A DNA stretch of 32,355 nucleotides from Clostridia bacterium (lineage in GTDB: Bacteria > Bacillota > Clostridia > Oscillospirales > JAAYXM01): contig JAFYQP010000019.1 of the NCBI GenBank assembly GCA_017559855.1, positions 1 through 32,355 of the forward strand, written 5' to 3'. This document shows, in pieces, positions 30,603 through 32,355 of this stretch. The position numbers and the translations under genes were made by a program. Numbering within the stretch: position 1 is the stretch's first letter; each line of letters opens with the position of its first letter. The notes under the pieces were generated by a model. It did no database searches and was not told where the DNA came from. It was given only the letters and a program-made list of their open reading frames with translations.

Positions 30603-31196
30603 ATGGAATTTAATAAAAAATTACAAAAATTAAGAAAAAACAAAGGGCTTTCTTAGGAGGAACTTGCAGAGGCGTTATATGTGTCCCGTACTGCAATTTC
30701 AAAGTGGGAATCGGGGCGTGGGTATCCCAGCATAGATTCACTCAAGGAGATATCCCATTACTTTTCGGTGTCGATTGACGATTTGCTTTCAAGCGACGAA
30801 ATTTTATGTATTGCCGAAAAAGATAACGAAGAAAATGAAAAGCGGCTTCAGTGCCTTGTATTTGGTTTGCTGGACGTAAGCGTTCTGATGTTCTTTTTCC
30901 TTCCTTTCTTCGGGCATGATATAGGCGGAACAGTACGGGCCTCTTCCCTTTTAGCCTTAAGTGAAATCGCATTTTATTTAAAGGTCTTATACTATACCAT
31001 TGTAATCGCCATTGTTTTATCTGGCATTCTATCACTCGCGTTTCAAAACTGTAAAAAAGTATTTCTGACAAGAATATCCCTCGTATTAAATGCAACTGCT
31101 GTGCTTTTATTTATGATAAGTCCGCAGCCTTATGCCTGTGTGCTCTTGTTCATATTCCTTGCAATAAAAGGCCTGCTTCTTATAAAATGGCAATGA
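30603..31196 (+). pseudogene. XRE-HTH membrane regulator interrupted by an in-frame TAG at codon 18
   Basis: From the ATG at 30603 (GGAG just upstream) the frame encodes MEFNKKLQKLRKNKGLS, then TAG (30654-30656), then EELAEALYVSRTAISKWESG and on to a stop at 31196, 197 codons in all. Homologous HTH domains have Gln at this point (LSQEEL), so a single C-to-T change of CAG explains the break. The C-terminal half has about four hydrophobic segments, the layout of XRE regulators with a membrane sensor domain. A GTG at 30681 could restart translation, but the product would lack the first helix of the HTH. The rest of the frame is intact, so the change is recent, polymorphic, a sequence error, or read through. 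Confidence 0.75.
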
Positions 31197-31303
31197 CACG
31201 GAAAGTATCACCGCTGTAACCGCCTGTTTCTTTTGCTTTTTATCACCATTATGTAAAGTGTATTTAGACGGAAGTCAAATACAAATAATAAAGGTGGATA
31301 AAG

Positions 31304-31948
31304 ATGAAAAGAAAAAGTTTTTACATTGGTTTTGGGTTACTTGTGCTATTTATCATTTGGACAATCGCACTTCGGTTTGTCGACGTTAAAGCAATCGGAC
31401 CGCAAGGTTCATCTGTCGGTTTTGCATCACTCAATAAACTTATTCATAATACATTGGGTGTGCATATGTCACTATACACTTTCACGGATTGGCTTGGGCT
31501 TGTTCCTATTTGTTTTATATTAGCCTTTGGCATACTCGGTCTATGCCAAAGGATTAAAAGACGCAGTCTTTTAAAAGTAGATTATACTATTCTTACACTA
31601 GGCGGGTTCTATATTCTCGTTATGGCTGTTTACATCTTATTTGAAGTTCTCGTTGTAAATTACAGACCGGTTCTGATAAACGGAGTTTTAGAACCCTCTT
31701 ACCCCTCATCAACGACTACTCTTGTAATGTGTGTTATGCCAACCGTTATGATGCAACTTAATGATCGCCTCAGATGCAAACGCCTGAAAACAGTTTTAAA
31801 ACTTGTAATTGTTACATTTATTGCTTTTATGGTAATTGGCAGACTTATCTCAGGTGTTCATTGGTTTTCCGATATTGTCGGTGGTGCTTTGCTTAGTACC
31901 GGGCTTGTGATGATATATTGCTTTGTCAATGGTTTAAAACGTACGTAA
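31304..31948 (+). CDS. PAP2-family membrane phosphatase, atypical active site
   Basis: A 214-residue integral membrane protein with about six hydrophobic segments. Family motifs: the first as VNYRPVLI (R121, P122), the second as YPSSTTTL (134-140 region) and the third as GRLISGVHWFSD (R180, H186, D190). PAP2 enzymes dephosphorylate lipid phosphates or undecaprenyl pyrophosphate on the outer face of the membrane, with the third-motif His as nucleophile. The second motif normally reads PSGH or PSSH, so the general-acid histidine appears replaced by Thr; it may be a variant subfamily with altered activity. The ribosome binding site is AAGGTGG. It is monocistronic; the 107 bp upstream hold no clear promoter. 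Confidence 0.8.
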   Translation: MKRKSFYIGFGLLVLFIIWTIALRFVDVKAIGPQGSSVGFASLNKLIHNTLGVHMSLYTFTDWLGLVPICFILAFGILGLCQRIKRRSLLKVDYTILTLGGFYILVMAVYILFEVLVVNYRPVLINGVLEPSYPSSTTTLVMCVMPTVMMQLNDRLRCKRLKTVLKLVIVTFIAFMVIGRLISGVHWFSDIVGGALLSTGLVMIYCFVNGLKRT

Positions 31949-32002
31949 CACTTTTCAAACTCCTCCGTTCGTTTTTTGGTGCGTGAAGTTATTTATTAAA
32001 TG

Positions 32003-32037
32003 AAAAAAGAGCAAGGCTTGAATCGCCTTGCTCTTTT
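32003..32037. terminator. Terminator of the 30-codon micro-ORF (minus), possibly also of the PAP2 gene
   Basis: AAAAGAGCAAGGC pairs with GCCTTGCTCTTTT around a seven-base loop. The minus strand then has TTTTTTC, the stronger direction. In the plus direction only a short T-run follows. Confidence 0.85.
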
Positions 32038-32050
32038 CAAGCAATTTCTT

Positions 32051-32143
32051 CTAGATGGGATAATTTACACAACAACCGATAATGCCAACAATGCCGACAA
32101 CAATTCCAAGGAGATTAACTGAACAACACAAAACACAAAACAT
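32051..32143 (-). CDS. Candidate 30-residue Cys-rich hydrophobic micropeptide
   Basis: An ATG at 32143 and TAG at 32053-32051 enclose 30 codons. The product starts MFCVLCCSVNLL, continues as one Gly/Ile/Val-rich hydrophobic helix (GIVVGIVGIIG) and ends CCVNYPI. The cysteine clusters cap both ends of a single membrane-length segment. It sits between the 5S rRNA terminator and a second strong terminator in the same orientation, so a transcript exists only if something here is expressed or 5S transcription reads through. The upstream TTGTTGAAATCAAC contains no good ribosome binding site, which lowers confidence. No family was recognised. Confidence 0.4.
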   Translation of the reverse strand: MFCVLCCSVNLLGIVVGIVGIIGCCVNYPI

Positions 32144-32160
32144 GTTGATTTCAACAAATA

Positions 32161-32189
32161 AAAAAACAGACGCTAACGCGTCTGTTTTT
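32161..32189 (-). terminator. Terminator of the 5S rRNA gene
   Basis: ACAGACGC, loop TAAC, GCGTCTGT, flanked by A- and T-runs. On the minus strand it is followed by TTTTTTT, a few bases past the 5S 3' end. Confidence 0.92.
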
Positions 32190-32191
32190 GT

Positions 32192-32307
<116 letters not shown>

Positions 32308-32318
32308 TCTCGATTACC

Positions 32319-32350
32319 ATGAGACGAGTATAACACAAAAAGCGTCTCAT
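32319..32350. promoter_or_regulatory. Inverted repeat around the 5S promoter
   Basis: ATGAGACG (32319-32326) and CGTCTCAT (32343-32350) flank the -10 box and half the spacer. It could be an operator or, if 23S lies upstream, a processing stem. Confidence 0.4.
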
Positions 32351-32355
32351 TGCAA
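32327..32355 (-). promoter_or_regulatory. Promoter of the 5S rRNA gene
   Basis: On the minus strand TTGCAA (32355-32350), a 17-bp spacer and TATACT (32332-32327). The predicted start is about 13 bases before the 5S 5' end. Confidence 0.65.

Overview
The window looks like the chromosome of an anaerobic, monoderm Bacillota (class Clostridia, probably an uncultivated gut lineage). The support is a large S-layer protein with N-terminal SLH domains, secreted WG-repeat/stalk-domain proteins, rubrerythrin, PduL phosphotransacylase, GdhA, strong AGGAGG ribosome binding sites, and sigma-A promoters with TTGACA/TATAAT-like boxes. Genes are tightly packed. Several stop codons lie inside bidirectional Rho-independent terminators. 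No phage, transposase or CRISPR array is visible.

Layout. 1-6300: a partial SLH surface protein, a Gfo/Idh/MocA oxidoreductase, rubrerythrin, and a 972-residue SLH (S-layer type) protein with a good promoter. 6500-10100: prfB (RF2, without the usual programmed frameshift), an alpha/beta hydrolase, a small Cys-capped membrane protein, and a coupled ASCH-domain/EEP-nuclease-fold pair. 10100-10600: a tRNA-Thr/tRNA-Tyr operon followed by an unusual palindromic and direct-repeat element carrying inverted copies of the tRNA-Tyr 3' end. 10600-15100: an XRE regulator, pduL, a secreted WG-repeat protein and gdhA.

15169-25813 (all minus strand) is the most distinctive part: a probable seven-gene operon. 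In transcription order it has three tandem paralogous putative intracellular glycoside hydrolases (GHL6/GH42-like, about 726 residues each), an M55 D-aminopeptidase, a Gfo/Idh/MocA oxidoreductase, a DegT-type PLP aminotransferase and a PF04909-type amidohydrolase. The first two glycosidase genes are each preceded by the same approximately 25-bp motif. The set suggests intracellular breakdown of a glycoside or glycopeptide carrying an amino sugar and/or D-amino acids. The substrate cannot be read from the sequence, and no transporter or regulator is in the window.

25900-32355: queH and a coupled membrane protein, a second secreted WG/stalk protein divergent from a ribbon-helix-helix regulator across a palindrome-rich spacer, a 51-residue membrane protein, a third Gfo/Idh oxidoreductase, a membrane-anchored ComEA-like helix-hairpin-helix protein, an XRE-membrane regulator interrupted by an in-frame TAG, a PAP2-family membrane protein, a 30-codon Cys-rich hydrophobic micro-ORF, and a 5S rRNA gene with its own promoter at the window edge.

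Starts were chosen by ribosome binding site position, so several are shorter than the longest open frame. All functional calls come from motif recognition by eye; no database search was run.
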